Source: Roseovarius sp. MMSF_3350 (GTDB lineage: Bacteria > Pseudomonadota > Alphaproteobacteria > Rhodobacterales > Rhodobacteraceae). Taken from it: a DNA stretch of 64,000 bases. The translations under genes and the position numbers were made by a program. Positions within the stretch are counted from its first letter, which is position 1. Each line of letters opens with the position of its first letter. The notes under the pieces were generated by a model. The model was not told the origin of the DNA. It saw only the letters and a program-made list of their open reading frames with translations, and made no database searches. Positions 56,223-64,000 of this stretch are shown here, in pieces. The stretch covers positions 124,001 to 188,000 of the forward strand of contig NZ_JASHIZ010000001.1 in the NCBI RefSeq assembly GCF_030733425.1, given 5' to 3'.

Positions 56223-57394
56223 CAGTTCGATCCTCCGTTTCCGGACTGGCCAGAGCGGCGCAATTGGTCGAGGGGCAGGTAGGGCAGTACGCCCTCGCCG
56301 GACGCCCCGGTGGATTCATCAAGGAGGATCTTCTCCATTTTGCCGAGCGTACGTTCCACGGTTTCGAGGTACAGGCGACGCTGTGTAACTTCCGGTGCCT
56401 CGTTAAACTCCTGTGCCACGGCGATGAAACGGCTGGCTTCACCGATGGCTTCGTTGACAACGCGTGCGCGGTAGCCCTCGGCCTGTTCCAGCACTTGCGC
56501 AGCTTCACCACGAGCCTCGGCCAGAACGCGGTTAGCGTAGGCGTCGGCCTGGCGTTGCAGACGATCACGCTCTTGTTCGGCGGCCTGCACTTCGCGGAAG
56601 GCATCAATCACCTCGCGCGGCGGATCGGCGGTGTCGAGGTTGACCCGGACGATGTTGATGCCGCTGTCGTATTCGTCGAGCGTGGACTGGATGTTCTCAC
56701 GCGCGGTATCGGCGATGATGCCACGGTCCCGGTTGAGGATCGGCGCCAGGTTCGTCGCCGCGATGATCTCACGCATGACGGCCTCGGACACGGCCTGAAC
56801 CGTCAGTTGAGGGTCACGAATGTTGAATAATAGCTTGGCGGGATCGTTGATGTTCCACACGACCTGAAAGTCGATGTCGACGATATTGGCGTCGGTGGTC
56901 AGCATAAGCCCGTCGCCGCCTGCGGCACTGCTGCGCCCGCTTCCGATATTCTCGGTGCGTTCAGAGGTGACGTTCACGACCTCGGCCGACACCAGTGGCC
57001 ACGGTGCGAAATTCAAACCAGGGTCCCCGGTCGAGTAATATTCGCCAAGAAAGAGTTCCACGGACTGTTCTTCCGGCTTGACGGTATAGAAGCTCGCGGC
57101 TGCCCATAGCGCCACGGCAATCAAGGCACCGATCACAATCGTGCCGCGGCCAAATCCGGGTCCGCCGCCGCCATCGCCGCCTACGCCGTTCCCGCGACCC
57201 CGGCCGCCGCGACCGCCCATCAGAACGCGAAGCTGGTCCTGACCCTTGCGCACCAGCTCGTCGATTTCGGGGATCTGCGAGCCGCCTTCGGGCGGGCGCC
57301 GGTTGCCGTTGCCGCGGTTGCCGCGATCGTCGTCACCACCACCGCCCCGGTTGCCTCCACCGCCGCCCCACGGGCCGCCAGAATGTCCAGCCAT
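56222..57394 (-). CDS. hflK: HflK, SPFH/band 7 protease modulator
   Basis: The 390-residue protein has a Gly/Arg/Asn-rich cytoplasmic N-terminus (1-85), one membrane helix (~90-110), a band 7 domain with G-L-N-F-A-P-W-P-L, and a coiled coil ending in a flexible tail. The Gly-rich head is typical of HflK. The ATG at 57394 is used. It partners HflC, encoded immediately downstream. Confidence 0.94.
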   Translation of the reverse strand: MAGHSGGPWGGGGGNRGGGGDDDRGNRGNGNRRPPEGGSQIPEIDELVRKGQDQLRVLMGGRGGRGRGNGVGGDGGGGPGFGRGTIVIGALIAVALWAAASFYTVKPEEQSVELFLGEYYSTGDPGLNFAPWPLVSAEVVNVTSERTENIGSGRSSAAGGDGLMLTTDANIVDIDFQVVWNINDPAKLLFNIRDPQLTVQAVSEAVMREIIAATNLAPILNRDRGIIADTARENIQSTLDEYDSGINIVRVNLDTADPPREVIDAFREVQAAEQERDRLQRQADAYANRVLAEARGEAAQVLEQAEGYRARVVNEAIGEASRFIAVAQEFNEAPEVTQRRLYLETVERTLGKMEKILLDESTGASGEGVLPYLPLDQLRRSGQSGNGGSN

Positions 57395-57466
57395 GAAATC
57401 TCTTCCCTTCATCCAAACGCGCAAAGCGCCATCCCTGTGTCATAACTGTGCACAACAGTCAAAAAT

Positions 57467-58930
57467 TCAACCGCTCCGCATGGGGTCCCGCATGGTCACG
57501 ATCTCTTCGGACATCGTCGGGTGTACGGCAACGGTGCGGTCAAAATCGGCTTTCGTCGCACCCATCTTGACTGCGATGCCAGCCAGCTGGATCATTTCGC
57601 CCGCATTCGGTGCGACGATGTGGCAGCCCATGACCCTGTCGGTTTCCTTGGAAACCACCAACTTCATCAACACCCGGTAGGGCTGTCCGGCAAACGCCGT
57701 GCGCATCGGGCGGAACGATGTGCAGTAGACGTGCACGGGTTCTTGCTCCTGGGCTTCTTCCTCCGTCAGGCCCACCGTGCCGAATTCGGGTTGGGTAAAC
57801 ACCGCGGACGGTATCAGTTCGTGATCGATCGGCGTCGGGTTGTCTTTGAACACGGTCTCGACGAATGCCATTCCTTCGCGGATCGCAACGGGGGTCAGAT
57901 TGACCCGGTTGGTCACATCCCCGATGGCGTAGATCGAAGGGACAGACGTCTGACTATACTCGTCCACGACGATCTGACCGCGGCGACCCAGTTCGACGCC
58001 CGCCTCCTCCAACCCCATGTCCATTGTGTTCGGAGCACGGCCGATGGCAAAAAGGACCGCGTCGAATTCAGCTTCCTTGCCGTTGGTGGCCTTCACCCGG
58101 ATCGGGCCCTTATAATCGTCCGGAACGTCGGCTTTATGTGAAAGCTCTCCTGCCGGAGCCCCCATCGAGGCTTCCGATTCGGTGAATTCAGTCTCAGCTG
58201 GGCGATCCTCGCTTGCTGGCGCCATTTCCACGATATTGGTACCGAAATGCAGGTCAATGCCTCTCTCGCTCATGCCTTCTGCGATAATGCCGCGCGCCTC
58301 CTCGTCGAATCCGCGCAGGATCTGCGCGCCGCGATAATACAGCGAAACGTTCACTCCGAGCCCGGCCATAACGCAGGCAAATTCACAAGCGATATAGCCG
58401 CCGCCGACGATCAGGATGGACTTGGGCAGCTCCTCCATATGGAAGATGTCGTCGGACACCATCCCGAGTTCGGCATTGGGCAGGTCCGGGCGTATAGGGT
58501 GACCGCCCGTGGCAACGAGGATATGTTTCGCCGTAACCTCCTCGCCCGTAGACATGATGATCGTGTTGGCGTCCTTGAGACAGGCGCGACCGTCGAACAT
58601 CGTGACGCCGGAATTTTCCAGAAGGCTGCGATACACGCTTTCGAGCCTGTCGAGCTCGCCGTGCAGGCGATTGCGGAATCCGGGCCAATCGAAGGCACCC
58701 AGCTTCATGTCCCAACCATAGGCTGCGGCTTCGGCGGGGAAGGTCGAAAACTCCGATGCGAAAACCATCAGTTTCTTGGGGACGCAACCGCGGATCACGC
58801 AGGTGCCGCCATAGCGGTCCTCTTCGGCCAGGGCGACTTTGGCGCCGCTGGCGCTAGCCACACGCGCCGCCCGGACGCCACCGGAGCCGCCGCCGATGAC
58901 GAAAAGATCAAAGTCGAATGCCATCGCCAT
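57467..58930 (-). CDS. gor: Glutathione-disulfide reductase
   Basis: The 487-residue FAD enzyme reduces oxidised glutathione with NADPH. It has the FAD motif I-G-G-G-S-G-G-V-R-A-A-R, the redox-active G-G-T-C-V-I-R-G-C-V-P-K-K, the second nucleotide site V-G-G-G-Y-I-A near 173, and the C-terminal H-P-T-x-S-E-E catalytic dyad. Compared with the usual ~450 residues it carries an extra ~30-residue acidic stretch near 243-275. It lies 7 bp after rpiA. Confidence 0.92.
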   Translation of the reverse strand: MAMAFDFDLFVIGGGSGGVRAARVASASGAKVALAEEDRYGGTCVIRGCVPKKLMVFASEFSTFPAEAAAYGWDMKLGAFDWPGFRNRLHGELDRLESVYRSLLENSGVTMFDGRACLKDANTIIMSTGEEVTAKHILVATGGHPIRPDLPNAELGMVSDDIFHMEELPKSILIVGGGYIACEFACVMAGLGVNVSLYYRGAQILRGFDEEARGIIAEGMSERGIDLHFGTNIVEMAPASEDRPAETEFTESEASMGAPAGELSHKADVPDDYKGPIRVKATNGKEAEFDAVLFAIGRAPNTMDMGLEEAGVELGRRGQIVVDEYSQTSVPSIYAIGDVTNRVNLTPVAIREGMAFVETVFKDNPTPIDHELIPSAVFTQPEFGTVGLTEEEAQEQEPVHVYCTSFRPMRTAFAGQPYRVLMKLVVSKETDRVMGCHIVAPNAGEMIQLAGIAVKMGATKADFDRTVAVHPTMSEEIVTMRDPMRSG

Positions 58931-58937
58931 TGTGCCC

Positions 58938-59726
58938 TCAGTCCTGCAAGTCGGTGAAAAGGTTGTCGGTCTCTATAAAGTCTAGCCGATCTTCCTCGAC
59001 CGTGCCTTCGTTGATGTCGCGCGTTTCAACACGCCCGTCGCCGTAGCCGAGTATAACGACGTCGCAAATGTCGATGAACAGGCCATTCTCGACGACACCG
59101 GGCATCTGGTTCAGAACCATTGCCAATTGATGGGCGTTCCCGATGCGACCGAGGTGAAGATCAAGAATGTAGTTCCCCTCATCCGTAACGTAGGCGCTGT
59201 CGCCGTTCATGCGCAAGGTCGTGTCCCGGCCTAGAACATCCATCGAAATCAGCATTTCCTCGATCAGTGACTTGGTTGTCTGCCATCCGAAAGGAATGAC
59301 TTCGACCGGCAAGGGGAAGGCGCCGAGTTTTTCGACCTCCTTGCCGACATCGGCGATGACGATCATCTGATCCGACGCCGTCGCCACGATCTTCTCCTGC
59401 AGGAGCGCTCCGCCGCCACCTTTGATGAGGTTCAGGTTGCCGTCGAATTCATCCGCCCCGTCGATGGTCACGTCGATCCAACGGGCCTCGTCGAGGCTGA
59501 TGACCTCGATGCCGACCTCGCGCGCAAGTTCAGCCGTTCGCGTCGATGTCGGGACACCGCGGATCTTGAGGCCGTCTTCCCTTACAAGTTCTCCAAGACA
59601 GCGTACCATCCAGGCCGCCGTGGATCCGGTTCCGAGCCCGACGCGCATGCCGTCCTCGACATAGTCGACGGAGCGTTTCGCGGCCACAAATTTGGCTTTG
59701 TCGATCGGTGACAGCTCTCCGGTCAT
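58938..59726 (-). CDS. rpiA: Ribose-5-phosphate isomerase A
   Basis: The 262-residue pentose phosphate enzyme interconverts ribose 5-phosphate and ribulose 5-phosphate. Visible are G-L-G-T-G-S-T-A near 33, D-G-A-D-E-F-D near 92 with a catalytic Asp/Glu and K-G-G-G-G-A-L-L-Q-E-K near 104. The ATG at 59726 is preferred because GGAGAG lies six bases upstream. It heads the minus-strand operon with gor and hflKC. Confidence 0.95.
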   Translation of the reverse strand: MTGELSPIDKAKFVAAKRSVDYVEDGMRVGLGTGSTAAWMVRCLGELVREDGLKIRGVPTSTRTAELAREVGIEVISLDEARWIDVTIDGADEFDGNLNLIKGGGGALLQEKIVATASDQMIVIADVGKEVEKLGAFPLPVEVIPFGWQTTKSLIEEMLISMDVLGRDTTLRMNGDSAYVTDEGNYILDLHLGRIGNAHQLAMVLNQMPGVVENGLFIDICDVVILGYGDGRVETRDINEGTVEEDRLDFIETDNLFTDLQD

Positions 59727-59821
59727 GCGCATCTCTCCATCAGGCAGGCGTTGTGGCCCGCGTTATAGGGAGTTTGCGCGTCAGGGGCGAGGGGTCATTT
59801 CAAGACCAAGGCAGTTCGCCC

Positions 59822-59950
59822 CTATTGTGCCCGGATCGTCGCCGGATCCGAAGAAATCGCGGAGGGAAAAGTTTTCGTGCTGGTCGACTCGCCGCCGAAA
59901 AAGACAATGACGCCTGCGGCGAGAAGTAGGATGAACCCTGTTGTCTGCAT
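59822..59950 (-). CDS. Small single-span membrane protein
   Basis: A 42-codon gene with an ATG at 59950 and GGAG about eight bases upstream. The product starts M-Q-T-T-G, then has one hydrophobic helix (residues ~5-20, F-I-L-L-L-A-A-G-V-I-V-F-F) and a Ser/Thr-rich tail ending D-P-A-T-I-R-A-Q. It lies 95 bp upstream of rpiA on the same strand. No family is recognised. The codon pattern and ribosome site favour a real gene over chance. Confidence 0.5.
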   Translation of the reverse strand: MQTTGFILLLAAGVIVFFGGESTSTKTFPSAISSDPATIRAQ

Positions 59951-60165
59951 TTCCGTGCTCCAAAATCGGAGTGAACGTGATGTTTTAGCGAACGTGTCAA
60001 ACCGTTCGTGGTTCCACTATGACGTGAGTCGGTTAACTGAACGTGAAATTAAACACGGCAATGGCGTGGATTGCCGGACCGGCGTCGGTTTTGGGCGGCT
60101 TCGGATATGCGATGCATCCTAGTGATCGCTTGGGCGAGGGCCCCGAATGTTCTAGGTTCGCAGCC

Positions 60166-61539
60166 ATGTTTCTCTCTGTATTTGATATGTTCAAGATCGG
60201 AATCGGTCCGTCCTCCTCGCACACGATGGGGCCTATGGTGGCGGCCGCCAGATTTCTGGACCTGATGCGCGCCTCACCATTTGAGTTTCATGGCCTGCGC
60301 GCAAGCTTGCACGGATCGCTCGCCTTTACCGGGGTTGGACATGCAACTGACCGCGCAACGATCCTCGGCCTCGCCGGGTTCCGCCCGGAAACATATGACA
60401 ATGAAGAGGCCGAAGCGGTCCTTGCGGAAATCCGCGAAACGGGCACGGTGACGCCGCCGGGCCTGCCATCCCTACATTTCCATCCCAAAGAGGACCTTCA
60501 GTTTGATTTTGGCCCGAACCTGCCCGGGCATGCCAACGGAATGATCTTCATGGCGATCGACAGACAGGGCGACGTGATCCTGCAAGAGACATACTATTCG
60601 GTCGGCGGCGGGTTCGTCCTGACGGCTGATGAACTCGCCGCGGGTCGCGATACCGACGATGGCCCGCCGGTACCCTATCCTTTCAAGAGCGCGGCCGAAA
60701 TGCTGGAAATGTCCGAAACCAGCGGCAAAACCATCGCCGAGATGAAAAGGGCCAACGAGATCTCGCGCGGCGGCTCCAAAAATCTGCAAAGCGGCGTGGC
60801 GCGCTTGTGGCAGGTTATGGACGACTGCATCGAACGCGGTCTCGCCAATGACGGGATCCTGCCCGGTGGCCTTAAGGTGCGTCGCCGGTCCAAGGCGATC
60901 TACGAGGCGCTTCTCGCGGAGCGCGGCACGAACCTGAACGCGCCACACAAGATCAACGACTGGATCAGCATCTATGCCATGGCCGTGAACGAGGAAAACG
61001 CCGCGGGAGGGCAGGTCGTGACAGCGCCGACCAACGGCGCGGCAGGGGTTGTGCCGGCAGTCATCAAGTACTGGCTGGAGCATGTGCCTGGGGCCAATGA
61101 ACGCGACATCGAAACGTTTCTTCTGACCGCAGCGGCGATCGGCGGCCTGGTGAAGTTCAATGCGTCGATCAGCGGTGCCGAGGCAGGTTGCCAAGCCGAA
61201 GTCGGCAGTGCGTCCGCCATGGGCGCTGCTGGGCTGGCTGCGGTGCTGGGCGGCACACCCGCTCAGATCGAGAATGCGGCCGAAATCGCGTTGGAGCACC
61301 ACCTTGGCATGACATGTGACCCGGTGAAGGGGCTGGTGCAGGTACCTTGCATCGAGCGTAACGGGCTTGGTGCGATCAAGGCTGTAAGTGCCGCGAGCCT
61401 GGCCCTCCGCGGTGACGGGGTCCATCTTGTGCCGTTGGATGCTTGCATTGAAACGATGCGCCAGACTGGCGAGGACATGAGCGAACGTTACAAGGAAACC
61501 TCGCTGGGCGGTCTTGCCGTCAACGTGCCGAATTGCTGA
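60166..61539 (+). CDS. sdaA: L-serine ammonia-lyase (iron-sulfur)
   Basis: The 457-residue single-chain L-serine dehydratase converts serine to pyruvate and ammonia using a 4Fe-4S cluster. The beta domain has G-I-G-P-S-S-S-H-T-M-G-P near the N-terminus. The alpha domain has A-P-T-N-G-A-A-G-V-V-P and the cluster Cys residues in G-C-Q-A-E-V-G and in M-T-C-D-P-V-K-G-L-V-Q-V-P-C. The ATG at 60166 gives the canonical start M-F-L-S-V-F-D-M-F. No paired regulator is seen. Confidence 0.95.
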   Translation: MFLSVFDMFKIGIGPSSSHTMGPMVAAARFLDLMRASPFEFHGLRASLHGSLAFTGVGHATDRATILGLAGFRPETYDNEEAEAVLAEIRETGTVTPPGLPSLHFHPKEDLQFDFGPNLPGHANGMIFMAIDRQGDVILQETYYSVGGGFVLTADELAAGRDTDDGPPVPYPFKSAAEMLEMSETSGKTIAEMKRANEISRGGSKNLQSGVARLWQVMDDCIERGLANDGILPGGLKVRRRSKAIYEALLAERGTNLNAPHKINDWISIYAMAVNEENAAGGQVVTAPTNGAAGVVPAVIKYWLEHVPGANERDIETFLLTAAAIGGLVKFNASISGAEAGCQAEVGSASAMGAAGLAAVLGGTPAQIENAAEIALEHHLGMTCDPVKGLVQVPCIERNGLGAIKAVSAASLALRGDGVHLVPLDACIETMRQTGEDMSERYKETSLGGLAVNVPNC

Positions 61540-61658
61540 ACGGGCCCGTCTCTAGAAGCTGTCTGCTGCGGTTAAGGGCTTGACGCCGCATCATTTCTGA
61601 CACGCACTAGCGCCTGTTTCGCGTGAGGCGGTGACGCCTCTCAATCCGAAAGGTATTC

Positions 61659-62573
61659 ATGTCAGAAAACGCTCCCAGAACAACGCTCGGAATCTTGCTA
61701 ATGGTGGGGTTTTCATTGATCGCGCCCGCGATGGATGCGTCGGCCAAGCTGATCGGAGATGCGTTGGCAGTGGGCCAGATCGTTGCGGCGCGGTTCGGCA
61801 TACAGGCGGCGATACTCTTGCCGCTGGCCCTGGCCATGGGGTGGTTGCATCGCCCCGGGTTCGGCGAAAGCGCTTTGCATCTTGTGCGCGGGGCCTTGAT
61901 CCTGCTGGCGACTGCATGCTTTTTTCAAGCGCTGCGGTTCATGCCCATCGCGGATGCAATCGCGGTGTTCTTTGTCGAGCCTTTCATTCTGACTCTTTTG
62001 GGTGGAATCCTGCTTGGTGAGCCAATCGGGCCGCGGCGCTATGCGGCGTGCGCTGTCGGGTTCGTAGGCGCGCTTTTCGTCATTCAGCCTAGCTTCAGCG
62101 AGGTGGGGCCGATCGTGATGTTGCCGTTGGTCACCGCCGTCTGCTTTGCCTTCTACATGATCCTGACCCGAAGGATGGCGGCCCGGATGCATCCGATTTC
62201 CATGCAGGCCTATACGGGGCTTGCCGCGCTGCTTCTTGTGCTGCCGGTCCTGTGGATATTCGATGGCTCTGGCGTCGCGCCGTTGGACCCGTCTTGGCCC
62301 GGACAGCGCGAAATGCTTTTGCTCGTTGCGGTAGGGCTTATCGCGACGGCCAGTCACGTCTGTATCAGCTTCGCGCTGAAGCTGGCACCCGCATCCGTGC
62401 TCGCGCCTATCCAGTATCTCGAAATCGTCGGTGCCAGTGTTCTGGGCTATATCATATTCGGGGATCTGCTGGATGCCACGACCCTGTTCGGTATCGCACT
62501 GATCGTTTCGGCAGGGCTTTACGTCTTCGTTCGCGAAAGGCGGCTGGAGCGTCGCCCTATGCCGGCCCCCTGA
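61659..62573 (+). CDS. EamA/DMT-family transporter
   Basis: The 304-residue inner-membrane protein has ten hydrophobic helices in two five-helix EamA repeats; F-F-V-E-P-F-I-L-T-L-L-G near 108 and the second repeat's L-A-P-I-Q-Y-L-E-I near 247 are the paired repeat motifs. Family members export amino acids or metabolites; the substrate here is unknown. It is placed 119 bp after sdaA. Confidence 0.9.
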   Translation: MSENAPRTTLGILLMVGFSLIAPAMDASAKLIGDALAVGQIVAARFGIQAAILLPLALAMGWLHRPGFGESALHLVRGALILLATACFFQALRFMPIADAIAVFFVEPFILTLLGGILLGEPIGPRRYAACAVGFVGALFVIQPSFSEVGPIVMLPLVTAVCFAFYMILTRRMAARMHPISMQAYTGLAALLLVLPVLWIFDGSGVAPLDPSWPGQREMLLLVAVGLIATASHVCISFALKLAPASVLAPIQYLEIVGASVLGYIIFGDLLDATTLFGIALIVSAGLYVFVRERRLERRPMPAP

Positions 62574-62577
62574 TACG

Positions 62578-63264
62578 TCACGCAGTGGATGCCGTGGCCG
62601 ACCAGGTGGCGGCATTCTGCAGGAGCACATCGACAGCCGCTTCGAAAGCTGTGGCGGGCAGGATCAGCAGCATTTTCGGTGCGGTGACGTGAAGCGAAAC
62701 GGGGCCCGTCGCTCGGTTGGATGTTCCGACACGACCATCCGGGGTGAATGTCAGCCCCGAGATCGGCCATTCCAGACCTTCTGACATCCCCTCCACTATG
62801 CCGAGCGGAAAGAGAGACACAGGTGTGCCCGGGGGAAGATCCAGGGCAATGGAAGGTGGCGCGAGGAACACGATGTCGGTGCCGTCCAGCAGAATGCAGC
62901 GGCGGTGCGGATAGCGTACCAGCGCATTGAGGTTGGCCAGGTGGTGGTCGATGCGGCGGCCTGTGAACCCGACACCAAGGATCAGCGGCGCGTCGACGTT
63001 GCGCAAGCATTTCTCGAAATCGGTGCTGTCCTGCTCAGAAATGTGATACAGTCGGTCTGGCGACAAAGTGGCGCGCGTCTCATCGCTCAACGAATCAAAA
63101 TCGCCGATTACGGCGGAGGGAACCAGGCCCGCTCGTTTGACGCTGTCAGCACCACCATCTGCTGCAACGACATGGTTACCGACGGCGAGGGCGCGCTTCA
63201 GATCGTTTTCGCCAAGCTGGCCACCTCCCACCAGCGTAACAGGGTTCAATTGGTGAACAATCAC
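62578..63264 (-). CDS. Thiamine pyrophosphokinase
   Basis: The 228-residue protein matches TPK/ThiN: A-A-D-G-G-A-D near 34, I-G-D-F-D-S-L-S near 52, Q-D-S-T-D-F-E-K-C-L near 78 and G-x-T-G-R-R-I-D-H-H-L-A-N near 99. It makes thiamine diphosphate from thiamine and ATP. Convergent with the EamA gene, 4 bp apart. No TPP riboswitch was seen upstream. Confidence 0.92.
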   Translation of the reverse strand: MIVHQLNPVTLVGGGQLGENDLKRALAVGNHVVAADGGADSVKRAGLVPSAVIGDFDSLSDETRATLSPDRLYHISEQDSTDFEKCLRNVDAPLILGVGFTGRRIDHHLANLNALVRYPHRRCILLDGTDIVFLAPPSIALDLPPGTPVSLFPLGIVEGMSEGLEWPISGLTFTPDGRVGTSNRATGPVSLHVTAPKMLLILPATAFEAAVDVLLQNAATWSATASTA

Positions 63265-63411
63265 GATGAATTTCCGACATTAACCACTATTTTGGAAACA
63301 AGACACATTCTGGCCTCGAAATGATACGGTAAAGTTCTAAGAATCGGGCCGCTTTCGTCGCTGCGATCATGGTAAAAATTATGATTGCAGGCAAAGTAGA
63401 GCGAGCGAAAA

Positions 63412-64000
63412 ATGGTAAGTACAAGCAAAATTCTGACCGTATCTTACGGCACGTTCTCGTGCACGTTGGAAGGTTTTGACGATTCGTTCGAAACCATGAA
63501 GGCGATTGCAGAGTATTTCCGCGACTTGGCCGCTGACGACAGATACTTCGGAGCAGAGCCGCCGACCCCGGACGCAGAAATGCTCGCCCGCATTGCCGAG
63601 CGCGAGATTTCGCGCCGCGTAGAAGCCCGGGAAGAGCAGGGAAAAATCCATCTGCGCGCAAATGAAAGCCAAGGCGCCGCCGAGGCTCTGACCCATGCCG
63701 CTCCGGTCGCTGCGCCTGCAACGGAGGAATCAGCCCAAACCGCGCCTTACGCGGAAAGCGCTCAGGCTGGGGAAGAATTCGCGGCGAAGAAAAACCCCGA
63801 GGCGCCGGAAGCTCCGGTGAACGATGCCTCCGAAACGGACTCCGAGACTCCCGAGATGGCGAAAGACCTCTCATCTGCCTCCGAGGAGCCTGACGAGGAG
63901 GTTTCCCAAGAAGCGGTGCAGTCCGACCCAGAAAAAGAGATCGCGTCGGAAGAAGATGACACCACGTCTGAAGTTGCGGATGAAAGCGAAGCGAAAGAAA
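63412..64000 (+). CDS. Conserved acidic protein, C-terminus beyond the window
   Basis: The ATG at 63412 opens a frame with no stop through 64000 (196 codons seen). Residues ~5-60 form a conserved-looking domain ([18 protein letters not shown], then [12 protein letters not shown] and [10 protein letters not shown]). After that the sequence is a long disordered Glu/Ala/Ser/Pro-rich stretch. Proteins with this start occur in Rhodobacteraceae, sometimes labelled chemotaxis-related, with unknown function. The family assignment is from memory of the pattern. Confidence 0.7.
   Translation, partial: MVSTSKILTVSYGTFSCTLEGFDDSFETMKAIAEYFRDLAADDRYFGAEPPTPDAEMLARIAEREISRRVEAREEQGKIHLRANESQGAAEALTHAAPVAAPATEESAQTAPYAESAQAGEEFAAKKNPEAPEAPVNDASETDSETPEMAKDLSSASEEPDEEVSQEAVQSDPEKEIASEEDDTTSEVADESEAKE

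Overview
The window looks like a chromosomal segment from a marine alphaproteobacterium of the Rhodobacteraceae (Roseobacter group). The evidence is the gene order mutM / enoyl-CoA hydratase / rpsT / dnaA-dnaN-recF-gyrB, the ubiE-ubiB pair divergent from mutM, hemD next to a mitofilin-like COG4223 protein and a HemY protein, a DUF3035 lipoprotein beside lspA, and FlgJ-type and FlgN-type flagellar proteins of alphaproteobacterial form. Base composition is GC-rich throughout, except for AT-richer patches inside the first 4.4 kb.

Layout. (1) 1-4399 is an accessory patch lying on the 3' side of a tRNA-Thr(CGT) gene. It holds a repetitive secreted PRC-like protein, an XRE regulator in an operon with a Rap1a/Tai-type immunity-like protein, and a divergent set of small phage-like genes behind a likely operator. 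(2) 4521-10968 is housekeeping: hemD, mitofilin-like protein and HemY on the minus strand; tsaD, gpsA, a YciI protein and an EVE protein on the plus strand. (3) 10969-14955 is a reduced flagellar block. It has a 34-codon motB stub, then FlgN-like and FlgJ-like genes, and divergently fliK and flgD. (4) 15215-18400 encodes a YjbE/YjbF/YjbH-type exopolysaccharide export set. (5) 18517-24423 holds ubiE-ubiB, mutM, an enoyl-CoA hydratase, an SHMT-like PLP enzyme and rpsT. (6) 24912-31224 is dnaA-dnaN-recF-gyrB. (7) 31575-40191 is an iron-uptake locus: two paralogous TonB-dependent receptors flank a complete FatBCDE/YclNOPQ-type siderophore ABC transporter and a DUF2218 gene. (8) 40333-48910 is a minus-strand block: rsmB, a heparinase-like gene, purH, lspA, a DUF3035 lipoprotein and two M16 peptidases. 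(9) 48978-53163 carries sdhAF4-like, dapB, rbfA, a phosphodiester glycosidase, truB and a DUF1643 gene. (10) 53235-59726 is a minus-strand envelope and redox block: rpiA, gor, hflK, hflC, a DUF2065 gene and a Do-type protease. (11) The right end holds sdaA, an EamA transporter, thiamine pyrophosphokinase and the start of a long acidic protein.

How parts work together. HflK and HflC, the DUF2065 membrane protein and the periplasmic protease form a membrane and periplasm quality-control unit. The siderophore locus is nearly self-contained from outer membrane to ATPase, but no TonB/ExbBD genes are seen. The flagellar block keeps four intact assembly genes next to a motB gene cut just before its membrane segment, and it sits beside capsule/EPS-export genes.

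No single complete and clearly undescribed system was found. The best leads are: the motB stub and the reduced flagellar block; the XRE/Rap1a operon with two matching inverted repeats; the diverged repeats in the intergenic parts of the siderophore locus; and three 11-bp-phased GATACC repeats upstream of the gyrB promoter. All product calls come from reading motifs and family resemblance by eye; no database search was run.
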